DNA of 24,892 nucleotides from an uncultured Streptococcus sp. GTDB lineage: Bacteria; Bacillota; Bacilli; Lactobacillales; Streptococcaceae. Both the position numbers and the translations under genes were made by a program. The stretch covers positions 1-24,892 of the forward strand of contig CABSRC010000011.1 of assembly GCA_902480035.1 (NCBI GenBank), written 5' to 3'. Below the pieces are notes generated by a model, which saw nothing but the letters and a program-made list of their open reading frames with translations, did not search any database and was not told the DNA's origin. Below, piece after piece: positions 15,322 to 22,226 of the stretch. Position 1 is the stretch's first letter. Each line of letters starts with the position of its first letter.

Positions 15322-15348
15322 AAACAGTACACTTAGCTTACTGGCTTT
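15322..15348 (-). terminator. Decayed terminator hairpin next to pcrA (hairpin copy R)
   Basis: On the minus strand CAGTAAGC, loop TAA, GTGTACTG: 8 positions with one mismatch and one G-U, then TTTC. It starts 4 bases past the pcrA stop. It matches the intact hairpin at 15036-15062 at about 20 of 26 aligned positions, so it looks like a worn duplicate. Confidence 0.5.
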
Positions 15349-15351
15349 AGT

Positions 15352-17637
15352 TTATTTCTTCTCAATCGGCGCGACACTGGCCAAGAGTTTCTTGAGACCC
15401 ACTTCTGGGAAGTTAATCTTAAGCTCTTGGGTATTGCCACTTCCTGACACCTCAAGCACGGTTCCTTCGCCCCACTTCTTGTGAATAGCAATGTCACCAA
15501 TGGACCAAGCGACAGTTTCTTTGGCACCCGCTCGGTTACTATTGCCAAAGGGGAGGCTTGATGACGTAAGAGCACTTGGAGCTGCTTGTCTCTTGCGCTC
15601 TTGAAGGGCTTGTGACAGACTCATGCCTTTTCCAAAGGTCGTTCCGCCACCATTGCTATAAGAAGCCTTAAAGCTAGTGTTGGCCGGACGCGCTAATCCT
15701 TGGTAGCTTAACAAATCTGAGCTAATTTCATTGATAAAGCGCGTCGGACGGTTGTAGCTGGTCCGCCCAAAGAGCAAACGAGAATTGGCATTGGTCAAAA
15801 AGAGAACCTTCTCTGCCCGCGTGATCCCCACATAAGCCAAACGACGTTCTTCCTCCAACTCATCCGGATCCTCTGCCGCCCGACTAAGAGGAAAGACATT
15901 TTCTTCCATTCCAATTAAGAAGACGACTGGAAACTCCAAGCCTTTAGCCGCGTGAAGGGTCATCAAGGTCACTTCTGAAGTTTCTTGCGCCCCATCATCT
16001 GTATCGGCAATCAAAGCTAAATCGTTCAAGAAACGACTCAAGGTTTCTACACCTGTTTCGTCTTCGACGGTCTCCCCGTTTTCATCAAAATTCTTGGTAA
16101 CAGATAGGAACTCTTGGATATTCTCGATACGGGCCTGACTTTCTAAATTCCCCTGATTGGTTAGGGCCGTCATATAACCTGTCTTGTCAAGGACTTCTTC
16201 GACCAACTCTGTAATGGTCAGCTGGTCCAATCTTTCTCTCAAATCAAGAATGAGATTGGCAAAGTCCCAGATAGCCTGGGCTGCCTTTCCTTTGATGCCT
16301 GAGAGCATGATATTGGCCGAAGCATCCAGGAGCGAAGTCTCTTGCATTTGGGCAAAATCGCGAATCTTATCCACTGTACCTGGCCCGATTCCCCGCTTAG
16401 GTTCATTGATAATGCGCTCAAAACTGATATTGTCACTGAGGTTAGCAATCAAGTTCAGATAAGCAATGACATCCCGAATTTCCTTCCGGCTGTAGAACTT
16501 GGTGCCCCCTACCATAGTGTAGGGAATGTTGGACTTGAGCAAGGCTTCTTCAATGGTCCGTGACTGGGCATTTGTTCGGTAGAGAACAGCAAAATCACGG
16601 TGTTTGTACCCAGCTTCGCGACTAAGCTCTTCAATCGTTTTAGCAACAAAGACCGCTTCATCCTGCTCATCATTAGCCCGGTAATAGACAATCTCTTCTC
16701 CGTCTTCATTTTGTGTCCAGAGATTCTTTGGGCGGCGGTGGCGATTGTTTTTGATAACATCGTTAGCTGCTTGCAGGATGGTTTTAGTGGAGCGATAATT
16801 TTCCTCTAACAAAACGACCTTGGCATCGGGATAATCCTTTTCAAAGTCCAGGATATTCTGCATATCTGCTCCCCGCCAGCCATAAATAGACTGGTCAGCA
16901 TCCCCTACAACACAGATATTTTTAAAGCGAGAAGCCAAGAGTTTGACCAATTGGTATTGGGCATGGTTAGTATCTTGGTACTCATCTACATGGATGTATT
17001 GGAACTTCTGCTGGTAATAGGTCAGCACATCAGGATGCTGGTCAAAGAGACGCAAGGTCAACATGATCAAATCATCAAAGTCCACCGCTTCTGACTGACG
17101 GAGTTCCTTTTGGTAAGCCTCATAGCACTTGGCGACGATCTGGGTGTACATATCCCCCGCTTGGGCGGCATAAGCTACTTCATCGATTAGGTCATTCTTG
17201 GCATTGGAAATGGTCCCCAAAATGGTCCGTTCATTCCATTTCTTAGGATCCAAATTCAAAGACTTCAAGATGCGCTTCATCAAGGTCCGTTGCTCACCTG
17301 GATCAACAATGGTGAAGTTGCGATTGTAGCCAATGTGATCCGCATCTCGACGAAGGATGCGCACACACATGGAGTGGAAGGTGGCAATCAAGCAATCTTG
17401 GGTGGCTGGATTCAATTGATAAGCCCGCTCCTTCATCTCCCGAGCGGCTTTATTGGTAAAGGTAATGGCCAAAATATTCCAAGGATTGACCATTTTTTCA
17501 TCGATCAAGTAAGCGATGCGGTGGGTCAAGACACGTGTCTTACCCGAACCAGCCCCCGCCATGATCAAGAGGGGGCCTTCTGTCGTTTGGACCGCCTCTG
17601 CTTGGCGATCATTCATACCATTCAATAAAGGATTCAT
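15352..17637 (-). CDS. pcrA: ATP-dependent DNA helicase PcrA (UvrD family)
   Basis: Superfamily 1A 3'-5' helicase used in DNA repair, replication restart and removal of stalled RNA polymerase. I choose the ATG at 17635-17637 (761 residues) because GAGGAG lies 6 bases before it; the ATG six codons upstream has no ribosome site. Motifs: Walker A AGAGSGKT at 27-34, motif II VDEYQDTN, motif III GDADQSIYGWRGAD, motif V GLEFPVVFLIGMEENVFP and motif VI YVGITRAEK. The C-terminus has a Tudor-like segment (GDIAIHKKWGEGTVLEV), which in PcrA contacts RNA polymerase. Length is typical and the gene is intact. It is divergent from mntE. Confidence 0.97.
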   Translation of the reverse strand: MNPLLNGMNDRQAEAVQTTEGPLLIMAGAGSGKTRVLTHRIAYLIDEKMVNPWNILAITFTNKAAREMKERAYQLNPATQDCLIATFHSMCVRILRRDADHIGYNRNFTIVDPGEQRTLMKRILKSLNLDPKKWNERTILGTISNAKNDLIDEVAYAAQAGDMYTQIVAKCYEAYQKELRQSEAVDFDDLIMLTLRLFDQHPDVLTYYQQKFQYIHVDEYQDTNHAQYQLVKLLASRFKNICVVGDADQSIYGWRGADMQNILDFEKDYPDAKVVLLEENYRSTKTILQAANDVIKNNRHRRPKNLWTQNEDGEEIVYYRANDEQDEAVFVAKTIEELSREAGYKHRDFAVLYRTNAQSRTIEEALLKSNIPYTMVGGTKFYSRKEIRDVIAYLNLIANLSDNISFERIINEPKRGIGPGTVDKIRDFAQMQETSLLDASANIMLSGIKGKAAQAIWDFANLILDLRERLDQLTITELVEEVLDKTGYMTALTNQGNLESQARIENIQEFLSVTKNFDENGETVEDETGVETLSRFLNDLALIADTDDGAQETSEVTLMTLHAAKGLEFPVVFLIGMEENVFPLSRAAEDPDELEEERRLAYVGITRAEKVLFLTNANSRLLFGRTSYNRPTRFINEISSDLLSYQGLARPANTSFKASYSNGGGTTFGKGMSLSQALQERKRQAAPSALTSSSLPFGNSNRAGAKETVAWSIGDIAIHKKWGEGTVLEVSGSGNTQELKINFPEVGLKKLLASVAPIEKK

Positions 17638-17666
17638 CTCATACTCCTCATTCATTCAATCGTTCT

Positions 17667-17675
17667 ATTATACCA
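17667..17675 (-). promoter_or_regulatory. Extended -10 promoter of pcrA
   Basis: Minus strand TGGTATAAT with the TATAAT at 17667-17672. No clear -35. The leader is about 25 bases. Confidence 0.75.
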
Positions 17676-17712
17676 CAAAAACCGACCTAGCTTCTTTTAA
17701 AAAAGGACTCAT

Positions 17713-17741
17713 TTGAATTTCCCTTCCAAAAACGATATAAT
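17713..17741 (+). promoter_or_regulatory. mntE promoter
   Basis: -35 TTGAAT (17713-17718), 17-base spacer, -10 TATAAT (17736-17741). The leader is about 40 bases, too short for a yybP-ykoY manganese riboswitch. Confidence 0.85.
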
Positions 17742-17789
17742 AGTAGCTTAAAGAAAACAGGTTCATATCCGAGGTTGTAGGAGGAAATT

Positions 17790-18980
17790 TTGGAAAAACC
17801 ATACAGTAATTTAAAACTGGCCGAACGTGGTGCCATCATCAGTATTTTGGCCTATTTACTACTTTCTTCAGCAAAATTAGCTACTGGCCATCTGCTTCAC
17901 TCCTCTAGTTTGGTAGCCGATGGATTTAACAACTTATCAGATATTATCAGCAATGCTGCCCTGCTCATCGGGATTCGTCTCGCTCGCCAACCTGCTGACC
18001 GTGATCACAAGTTTGGTCACTGGAAAATCGAGGATCTAGCTAGTCTAGTCACCTCCATCATTATGTTTTATGTCGGTTTTGATGTCTTACGCGATACCCT
18101 CCAAAAGATCTTCAGCAATGAAACCGTTAGCATTGATCCACTCGGTGTTGGTGTCGGAGTGGTTTCAGCCCTTGTCATGCTAGGCGTTTATTTCTACAAT
18201 CTTCGCTTAGCAAAACGGGCCAAATCAAAAGCCTTAAAAGCGGCGGCAAAAGACAATCTTTCAGACGTCATCACATCTCTTGGGACGTCGATTGCGATTG
18301 CCGCTAGTGCTTTTAACTATCCAATTGTCGATAAAATCGCAGCCATCATCATCACCTTCTTTATCCTCAAAACTGCCTACGATATTTTTATGGAATCTTC
18401 CTTTAGTCTTTCAGACGGCTTTGACGATAGTCTCCTCGAAGATTACGAAAAAGCTATTTTAAAACTCCCTAAGATTGCGCGTGTGAAATCTCAACGCGGA
18501 CGGACCTATGGAAGCAATATCTATCTGGACGTTGTCTTGGAAATGAATCCCGATCTTTCAGTTTATGAAAGTCATGCCATCACTGAAGAAGTCGAGGATC
18601 TCCTAAAAGAAGAATTTGGAGTCTTTGACATTGACGTCCATGTAGAACCTAGCTCAATTCCTGAAGATGAGCTGATCGAAAACGTTGAAAAGAAACTCTT
18701 GACCTACGAAAAAATCCTCTATGCTAAGCAAGAATTTGATACACTGCTAGCGGATAATTATACCTTGATTGACGATACCGGTCACGAACACCACAAGGCG
18801 GAATTAATGGAGGCACTCGCAAGCGACCAAGTTCAATTCCAAAACTTTGAACTGGAGTCCATCAGCCAAAAAACCAAACTCATACGCTATGAACTAGACG
18901 GTCAAATCCATACCAGTCTCTGGCGTCGCCACGAAACTTGGCAAAAGATTTTCCACCAAATTACTAATAAAACAGACTAA
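17790..18980 (+). CDS. mntE: Manganese efflux protein MntE (cation diffusion facilitator), TTG start
   Basis: Membrane Mn2+/H+ antiporter of the CDF family that exports excess manganese and so sets the Mn/Fe balance and peroxide tolerance. It has six predicted membrane helices in residues 15-205, metal-site motif D44-GFN47-NLS-D51 in helix 2 and D155-NLS-D159 in helix 5. The N47 variant is typical of Mn-specific members. A cytoplasmic CDF domain (about 210-290) follows, then an extension of about 100 residues found in streptococcal MntE. I recognise the sequence as close to pneumococcal MntE. Start TTG at 17790 is supported by TAGGAGGAAATT. Its stop codon touches a terminator-like hairpin. 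Confidence 0.93.
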   Translation: MEKPYSNLKLAERGAIISILAYLLLSSAKLATGHLLHSSSLVADGFNNLSDIISNAALLIGIRLARQPADRDHKFGHWKIEDLASLVTSIIMFYVGFDVLRDTLQKIFSNETVSIDPLGVGVGVVSALVMLGVYFYNLRLAKRAKSKALKAAAKDNLSDVITSLGTSIAIAASAFNYPIVDKIAAIIITFFILKTAYDIFMESSFSLSDGFDDSLLEDYEKAILKLPKIARVKSQRGRTYGSNIYLDVVLEMNPDLSVYESHAITEEVEDLLKEEFGVFDIDVHVEPSSIPEDELIENVEKKLLTYEKILYAKQEFDTLLADNYTLIDDTGHEHHKAELMEALASDQVQFQNFELESISQKTKLIRYELDGQIHTSLWRRHETWQKIFHQITNKTD

Positions 18981-19005
18981 AAAGCTAGGAAGTATTTCCT
19001 AGCTT
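18979..19005. terminator. Terminator hairpin flanking element copy B, mntE side
   Basis: 10-bp stem (18982-18991 with 18996-19005), 4-base loop. On the plus strand it lacks a T-run (GAGAG follows). On the minus strand a run of five T, two of them in the stem base, follows. It is nearly identical to the hairpin at 19252-19280: 22 of 24 bases, differing only in the loop. Confidence 0.7.
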
Positions 19006-19026
19006 GAGAGAGTATCCAAACCTTAT

Positions 19027-19078
19027 AAAAAAAGTTAATTGATTCTCTAAAAATTTTCTAATTTTTAAAATGAATCAA
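19027..19078 (-). terminator. Hairpin plus T7 downstream of element copy B
   Basis: On the minus strand TTGATTC (19072-19078) pairs with GAATCAA (19039-19045), enclosing an A/T-rich inner hairpin, followed by T7 at 19033-19027. It begins about 10 bases after the element, so it could end a transcript of it. Confidence 0.5.
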
Positions 19079-19087
19079 AAGTATACC

Positions 19088-19228
19088 AAAACTTTCCGCT
19101 GTGAGAAAAAAAGTGCTAGAAACAGTGATGTTTCTAGCACTCGGGAGTTTTGAAACCTTAGGTTCAAAACTAAGTCATGGAACTTCGTAGAAGTTCGCTG
19201 ACGTCCGTACTCACCTAAGGAAAGTTTT
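19088..19228 (-). repeat. Structured four-way-junction element, copy B (possible ncRNA)
   Basis: 141 bases homologous to 15087-15224, on the opposite strand. Stems in plus coordinates: P1 19088-19097/19219-19228 (10 bp), P2 19101-19105/19210-19214, P3 19174-19177/19199-19202 plus 19180-19186/19190-19196, P4 19146-19157/19161-19171 (one bulge), P5 19112-19124/19129-19141 (13 bp). Compared with copy A, about 13 pairs change on both sides and stay paired: three in P1, five in P3, two in P4, three in P5. Unpaired TTAG, CGGAC, the P3 internal loop and CCG are kept. Homology stops at the outer ends of P1. It lies downstream of the amino-acid transporter operon in the same sense, between two near-identical terminator hairpins. 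Confidence 0.85.
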
Positions 19229-19251
19229 TAAGATAACTTTGTCTTTAATCT

Positions 19252-19280
19252 AAAGCTAGGAATCATTTCCTAGCTTTTTT
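19252..19280. terminator. Terminator hairpin flanking element copy B, transporter side
   Basis: 11-bp stem (19252-19262 with 19267-19277), 4-base loop. On the plus strand the T-run continues to 19280. On the minus strand only a short TTTAG tail follows, so readthrough from the transporter operon is plausible. The stop codon of the binding-protein gene begins at its edge. Confidence 0.75.
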
Positions 19281-20106
19281 ACTTGATGTCATCTGTCGCT
19301 ACATCCGTTCCGAACCACTTCTTAGAGATCTTTTGGAACTGGCCCTTTTGATAGAGTTTTACGAAAGCTTCATCAATTTTTTTCTTCAAGGTTTCATCTG
19401 CCTTGCGTACCCCTACTGCAAAGGATTCTGTCTCAAAACCGACAGGAAAGACATTGTAGTCTTTTAAAATTCCTTCTGTTTGTAGATAATAGTTGGCATA
19501 GACACGGTCGATTAAGAGGCCATCGATTCGATCGTTCTGGAGGTCGATCAGTGCCTCGTTAAAACTCTGGTATTGGGTAGCCTTTTGATTTTTGACCTTA
19601 TTTTTTAAGATTTTAGGATTGGCTTCAAAATCCATATAGCCAGACGATCCGGTCTGGGCACCTAATCGTTTCTCTTTCATCCCATCGACTGATTGGATAC
19701 CAGATGCTTTCTTCGTGACCAAGACTTGCTCGTTTTTCATATAAGGCTTTGTAAAAGCAACACTTTCCCGACGTTCATCTGTAGCCGAATAGCCATTCCA
19801 GATGGCATCAATGGTCCCATTTTTTAGTTCCGTCTCTTTCATGTCCCAATCAATGGGTTGCCAGTTCACATGAATCCCATAAGATTCAAAGACTTGATTG
19901 GCCAAATCAATATCAAAACCCGCATAGGTTCCATCTTTTTGTTCAAAGCCCATAGGAACGAAAGTATTATCAAAACCAATCGTGATGGACTGCTCTTTTT
20001 GGTATTTTTGCCAGTTGTCCACTTTAGGATCACTCACTGTCTGCCCACAGGCTGTCAGAAAGACGAGACTAAGGACACCTAGCAACCATGGTATTACTCG
20101 TTTCAT
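19279..20106 (-). CDS. Amino acid ABC transporter substrate-binding lipoprotein
   Basis: Extracellular solute receptor of family 3 (polar amino acids, cystine or glutamine type), 275 residues. The lipoprotein signal ends in LTAC with lipidated Cys20. The mature domain has the family pattern: IGFDNTFVPMGF, YAGFDIDLA, the ligand-loop AIWNGYSATDERRE, AFTKPY, and the conserved Gly-Ser region LGAQTGSSGY. The specific amino acid cannot be told. It is the last gene of a permease-ATPase-receptor operon, 17 bases after the ATPase gene. Its stop lies at the edge of a terminator hairpin. Confidence 0.92.
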   Translation of the reverse strand: MKRVIPWLLGVLSLVFLTACGQTVSDPKVDNWQKYQKEQSITIGFDNTFVPMGFEQKDGTYAGFDIDLANQVFESYGIHVNWQPIDWDMKETELKNGTIDAIWNGYSATDERRESVAFTKPYMKNEQVLVTKKASGIQSVDGMKEKRLGAQTGSSGYMDFEANPKILKNKVKNQKATQYQSFNEALIDLQNDRIDGLLIDRVYANYYLQTEGILKDYNVFPVGFETESFAVGVRKADETLKKKIDEAFVKLYQKGQFQKISKKWFGTDVATDDIK

Positions 20107-20123
20107 CGTTTCATCCTCTCCTC

Positions 20124-20753
20124 CTATTTAGGCTCAACCTTGAGAAGAACATCCGCAATTGCTTCCGCAAATGGAATATCATGGGTAACAACGATCTGGG
20201 TCATCCCCAGTTCACGGTTTTGCAAGATTAACTTCTCAACTTCTAATCGCAATTCTGGATCCAAGGCCGAAGTCGGCTCATCATAGCCAATAATTTCCGG
20301 ATCGATCATCATGGCACGCGCCAATGCCACCCGTTGCTTCTGACCACCCGATAGGGAGAAGGGATAAGCATCCGCATGATGTTCGAGCCCCAAGCGCTTC
20401 AGTAAACTCATGGCTTTTTTACTAGCTTCTTCCTTACTCACATTCATAGTCTTGATAGGTGACAAAAGGAGGTTTTCCATGACCGATAAGTGTGGAAATA
20501 ATTGAAAGTCCTGGAAGACAAATCCGAGAAGATTTCGTTTTTCTAAGGCATCTAGAGGCAAGTTTTCACCATTGTAGATGATCTGACCAGAGTCGATCGT
20601 TTCAAGACCAGCTAGCATACGAAGCAAGGTGGTCTTTCCTCCTCCAGAAGGTCCAACAATGGCAACGATTTGTTTTTCAGGAACGAGAAGATTGAAATCT
20701 GATAAGATCTGCTTATCCCCAAAACGTTTCGAAATTTGTTTTAATTCTAACAT
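20124..20753 (-). CDS. Amino acid ABC transporter ATPase, short form
   Basis: Cytoplasmic ATPase of a polar amino acid importer (GlnQ/HisP family). Walker A GPSGGGKTT is at about 34-42, the Q-loop FVFQDFQLFP at about 78-87, the signature LSGGQKQR near 135, Walker B IIGYDEPTSALDP, and the switch His in VVTHD. At 209 residues it is about 30-35 residues shorter than the family norm (about 240-250). It stops right after the switch helix (ADVLLKVEPK), so the usual C-terminal strand and helix are missing. The core catalytic motifs are all present, so it should be active. Confidence 0.92.
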   Translation of the reverse strand: MLELKQISKRFGDKQILSDFNLLVPEKQIVAIVGPSGGGKTTLLRMLAGLETIDSGQIIYNGENLPLDALEKRNLLGFVFQDFQLFPHLSVMENLLLSPIKTMNVSKEEASKKAMSLLKRLGLEHHADAYPFSLSGGQKQRVALARAMMIDPEIIGYDEPTSALDPELRLEVEKLILQNRELGMTQIVVTHDIPFAEAIADVLLKVEPK

Positions 20754-20765
20754 ATGCTTCTCCTC

Positions 20766-21407
20766 CTATTTATAATATGAAAAGTTCTTTTCAACCCGCT
20801 TGGCAATGATGGTCACGATCCCAATGAGGATTAAATAAATAGCTCCCGCTAAAAACATAGGTGCTAGACTGGCATCACGATTGGCTGCCGTCCGACTAGC
20901 GAGGATCAAATCACTGATTCCCAGAGCATAGACCAAGGAAGTGTCTTTGATCAAGGACATGACTTCATTGAAGACACTTGGAAGAACGATCTTCACCACC
21001 TGAGGCAAAATAATGTAGAGAATCGTTTGCCAAGAACTCAATTTTAAGACCTTGGCCGCCTCATACTGACCTGTCGGAATGGCCACGATTCCACCACGGA
21101 AGATTTCCGCAAAATAGGCTGCATAATTAAGGGTGAAGGCTGTAATAGCCGCAGGTAACCGATCAATCCGAATCCCAATACTTGGAAGGACGTAATAAAT
21201 AAAGATCAACTGGAGCAATAGAGGGGTCCCTCGCATGACCCAGATATAAATCGTTAGGAGTCCATGCAGGATCTTTGAGCGCAATTGAAGCAAAAAGGCA
21301 ACAACGATTCCAAGTGGAATCGATAAAATCAATACGAAAGCAAACACTTGCAAGGTGAGGCTTGCTCCCTTTAACAAACTTGGTAAAATTTCCAAAGCAT
21401 ACTGCAT
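20766..21407 (-). CDS. Amino acid ABC transporter permease
   Basis: Membrane subunit of the HisM/GlnP family, 213 residues, about five membrane helices. It has the periplasmic-side motif MRGTPLLLQL at about 58-67 and the coupling loop GQYEAAKVLKLSSWQTILYIILPQ at about 117-140. As the only permease in the operon it would act as a homodimer. It is the first gene, with AGGAGGAGA before its ATG and an extended -10 at 21441-21449. Confidence 0.93.
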   Translation of the reverse strand: MQYALEILPSLLKGASLTLQVFAFVLILSIPLGIVVAFLLQLRSKILHGLLTIYIWVMRGTPLLLQLIFIYYVLPSIGIRIDRLPAAITAFTLNYAAYFAEIFRGGIVAIPTGQYEAAKVLKLSSWQTILYIILPQVVKIVLPSVFNEVMSLIKDTSLVYALGISDLILASRTAANRDASLAPMFLAGAIYLILIGIVTIIAKRVEKNFSYYK

Positions 21408-21440
21408 AGCATTCTCCTCCTAAAAAAATATTTAATGAAT

Positions 21441-21449
21441 ATATTACCA
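21441..21449 (-). promoter_or_regulatory. Extended -10 promoter of the amino acid importer
   Basis: Minus strand TGGTAATAT with TAATAT at 21441-21446, 33 bases before the ATG. No good -35 is seen. Confidence 0.55.
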
Positions 21450-21483
21450 CAAAAATGGAAAAATAACTAGTTTATTTTGATAT

Positions 21484-21514
21484 TTATAAAAAAAATAGCC
21501 TTTCGGCTATTTTT
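21484..21514 (-). terminator. Terminator of the signal-peptidase-like gene
   Basis: Perfect 10-bp stem with a GAAA loop (21491-21500 with 21505-21514), followed by a T-run on the minus strand. The gene's stop codon (21507-21509) lies inside the stem. Confidence 0.93.
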
Positions 21515-22067
21515 CTACTTTTATAAATCCAAATTTTTTAAGGGGATATAGACGCAGATTCACTACTCCTTCGATCTGATTTTTATGGATATAGCCAAAC
21601 TCACGACTATCTTCCGTATCCCCACGGTTATCATTTAAGACTAGATAGGTATCGGATGGTACACGACCAGCCTTGGTCCCTTTTAACTCTGATAAAAAGA
21701 AATCATCCGTATAATACCCATTACTCGTTGGAGCAGCTAGATGTTTGTTCAGCATTTTATTCAGGTAAGGTTCTGGTGTTGCCTGTCCATTCAAATAGAG
21801 GACGTCATCTACGTAGCTGACTTCATCGTTTTCTTTGGCAATGACACGTCCAAGGTATTCTTTTCCACCGACCTTGTATAAGACCAAATCACTGCGATCT
21901 ACCTGAGCATTTCTAGTCGCTACCACCAGATCTCCATTTTTCACAGAAGCATTGGCCATCTTATCATTGATACTAAATGGATGAAATACAAAGATTCGTA
22001 ATAAGATCAGTGCTAAAACCAGTACACCGACAATGATGACATTTCTAATTAAATCTCTCCTTGGCAT
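21507..22067 (-). CDS. Signal peptidase I-like protein lacking the Ser/Lys dyad
   Basis: 186-residue membrane protein of the type I signal peptidase (S26) family: an N-terminal anchor at about residues 8-28, then an extracellular beta domain. The conserved late motif NDNRGDTEDSREFG (about 143-156) is intact. The catalytic boxes are not. Where SMxPTL should be, the sequence reads NDKMANAS, with K36 before M37 in place of the nucleophile Ser. The general-base Lys of KRVIG is G73 in LGRVIA. The gene therefore probably encodes a non-catalytic homologue, comparable to S. pyogenes SipA, which also lacks both residues and acts in pilus assembly. Here no pilus genes are nearby. It follows pyk but has its own promoter and terminator. 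Databases may label it lepB. Confidence 0.85.
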   Translation of the reverse strand: MPRRDLIRNVIIVGVLVLALILLRIFVFHPFSINDKMANASVKNGDLVVATRNAQVDRSDLVLYKVGGKEYLGRVIAKENDEVSYVDDVLYLNGQATPEPYLNKMLNKHLAAPTSNGYYTDDFFLSELKGTKAGRVPSDTYLVLNDNRGDTEDSREFGYIHKNQIEGVVNLRLYPLKKFGFIKVEK

Positions 22068-22091
22068 GAATGTCTCCCTTCCTTTTTGTTT

Positions 22092-22100
22092 ATTATACCA
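22092..22100 (-). promoter_or_regulatory. Extended -10 promoter of the signal-peptidase-like gene
   Basis: Minus strand TGGTATAAT with the TATAAT at 22092-22097, 24 bases before the ATG. The ribosome site is AAGGGAG. Confidence 0.75.
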
Positions 22101-22165
22101 TTTTTTTGATCTTTAAAAAAGAGAAAGTAAGCATTAGTGAGAATTCTTGTTAGCACACTAAACAA

Positions 22166-22207
22166 GAAAAACCTCGCGGTCAGTCCTTTCAGACTAACCA
22201 GCAAGGC
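22166..22207 (-). terminator. Terminator after pyk
   Basis: Minus strand: a 14-bp stem with one bulged T and G-U pairs (22172-22185 with 22192-22206), 6-base loop, then T5C. It lies 20 bases past the pyk stop. Confidence 0.88.
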
Positions 22208-22226
22208 TTTAAGATAGAATTGTCTA

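Noticed and set aside
17742..17789. Manganese riboswitch (yybP-ykoY) upstream of mntE
   Set aside because: The leader is only about 40 bases and shows no such structure.
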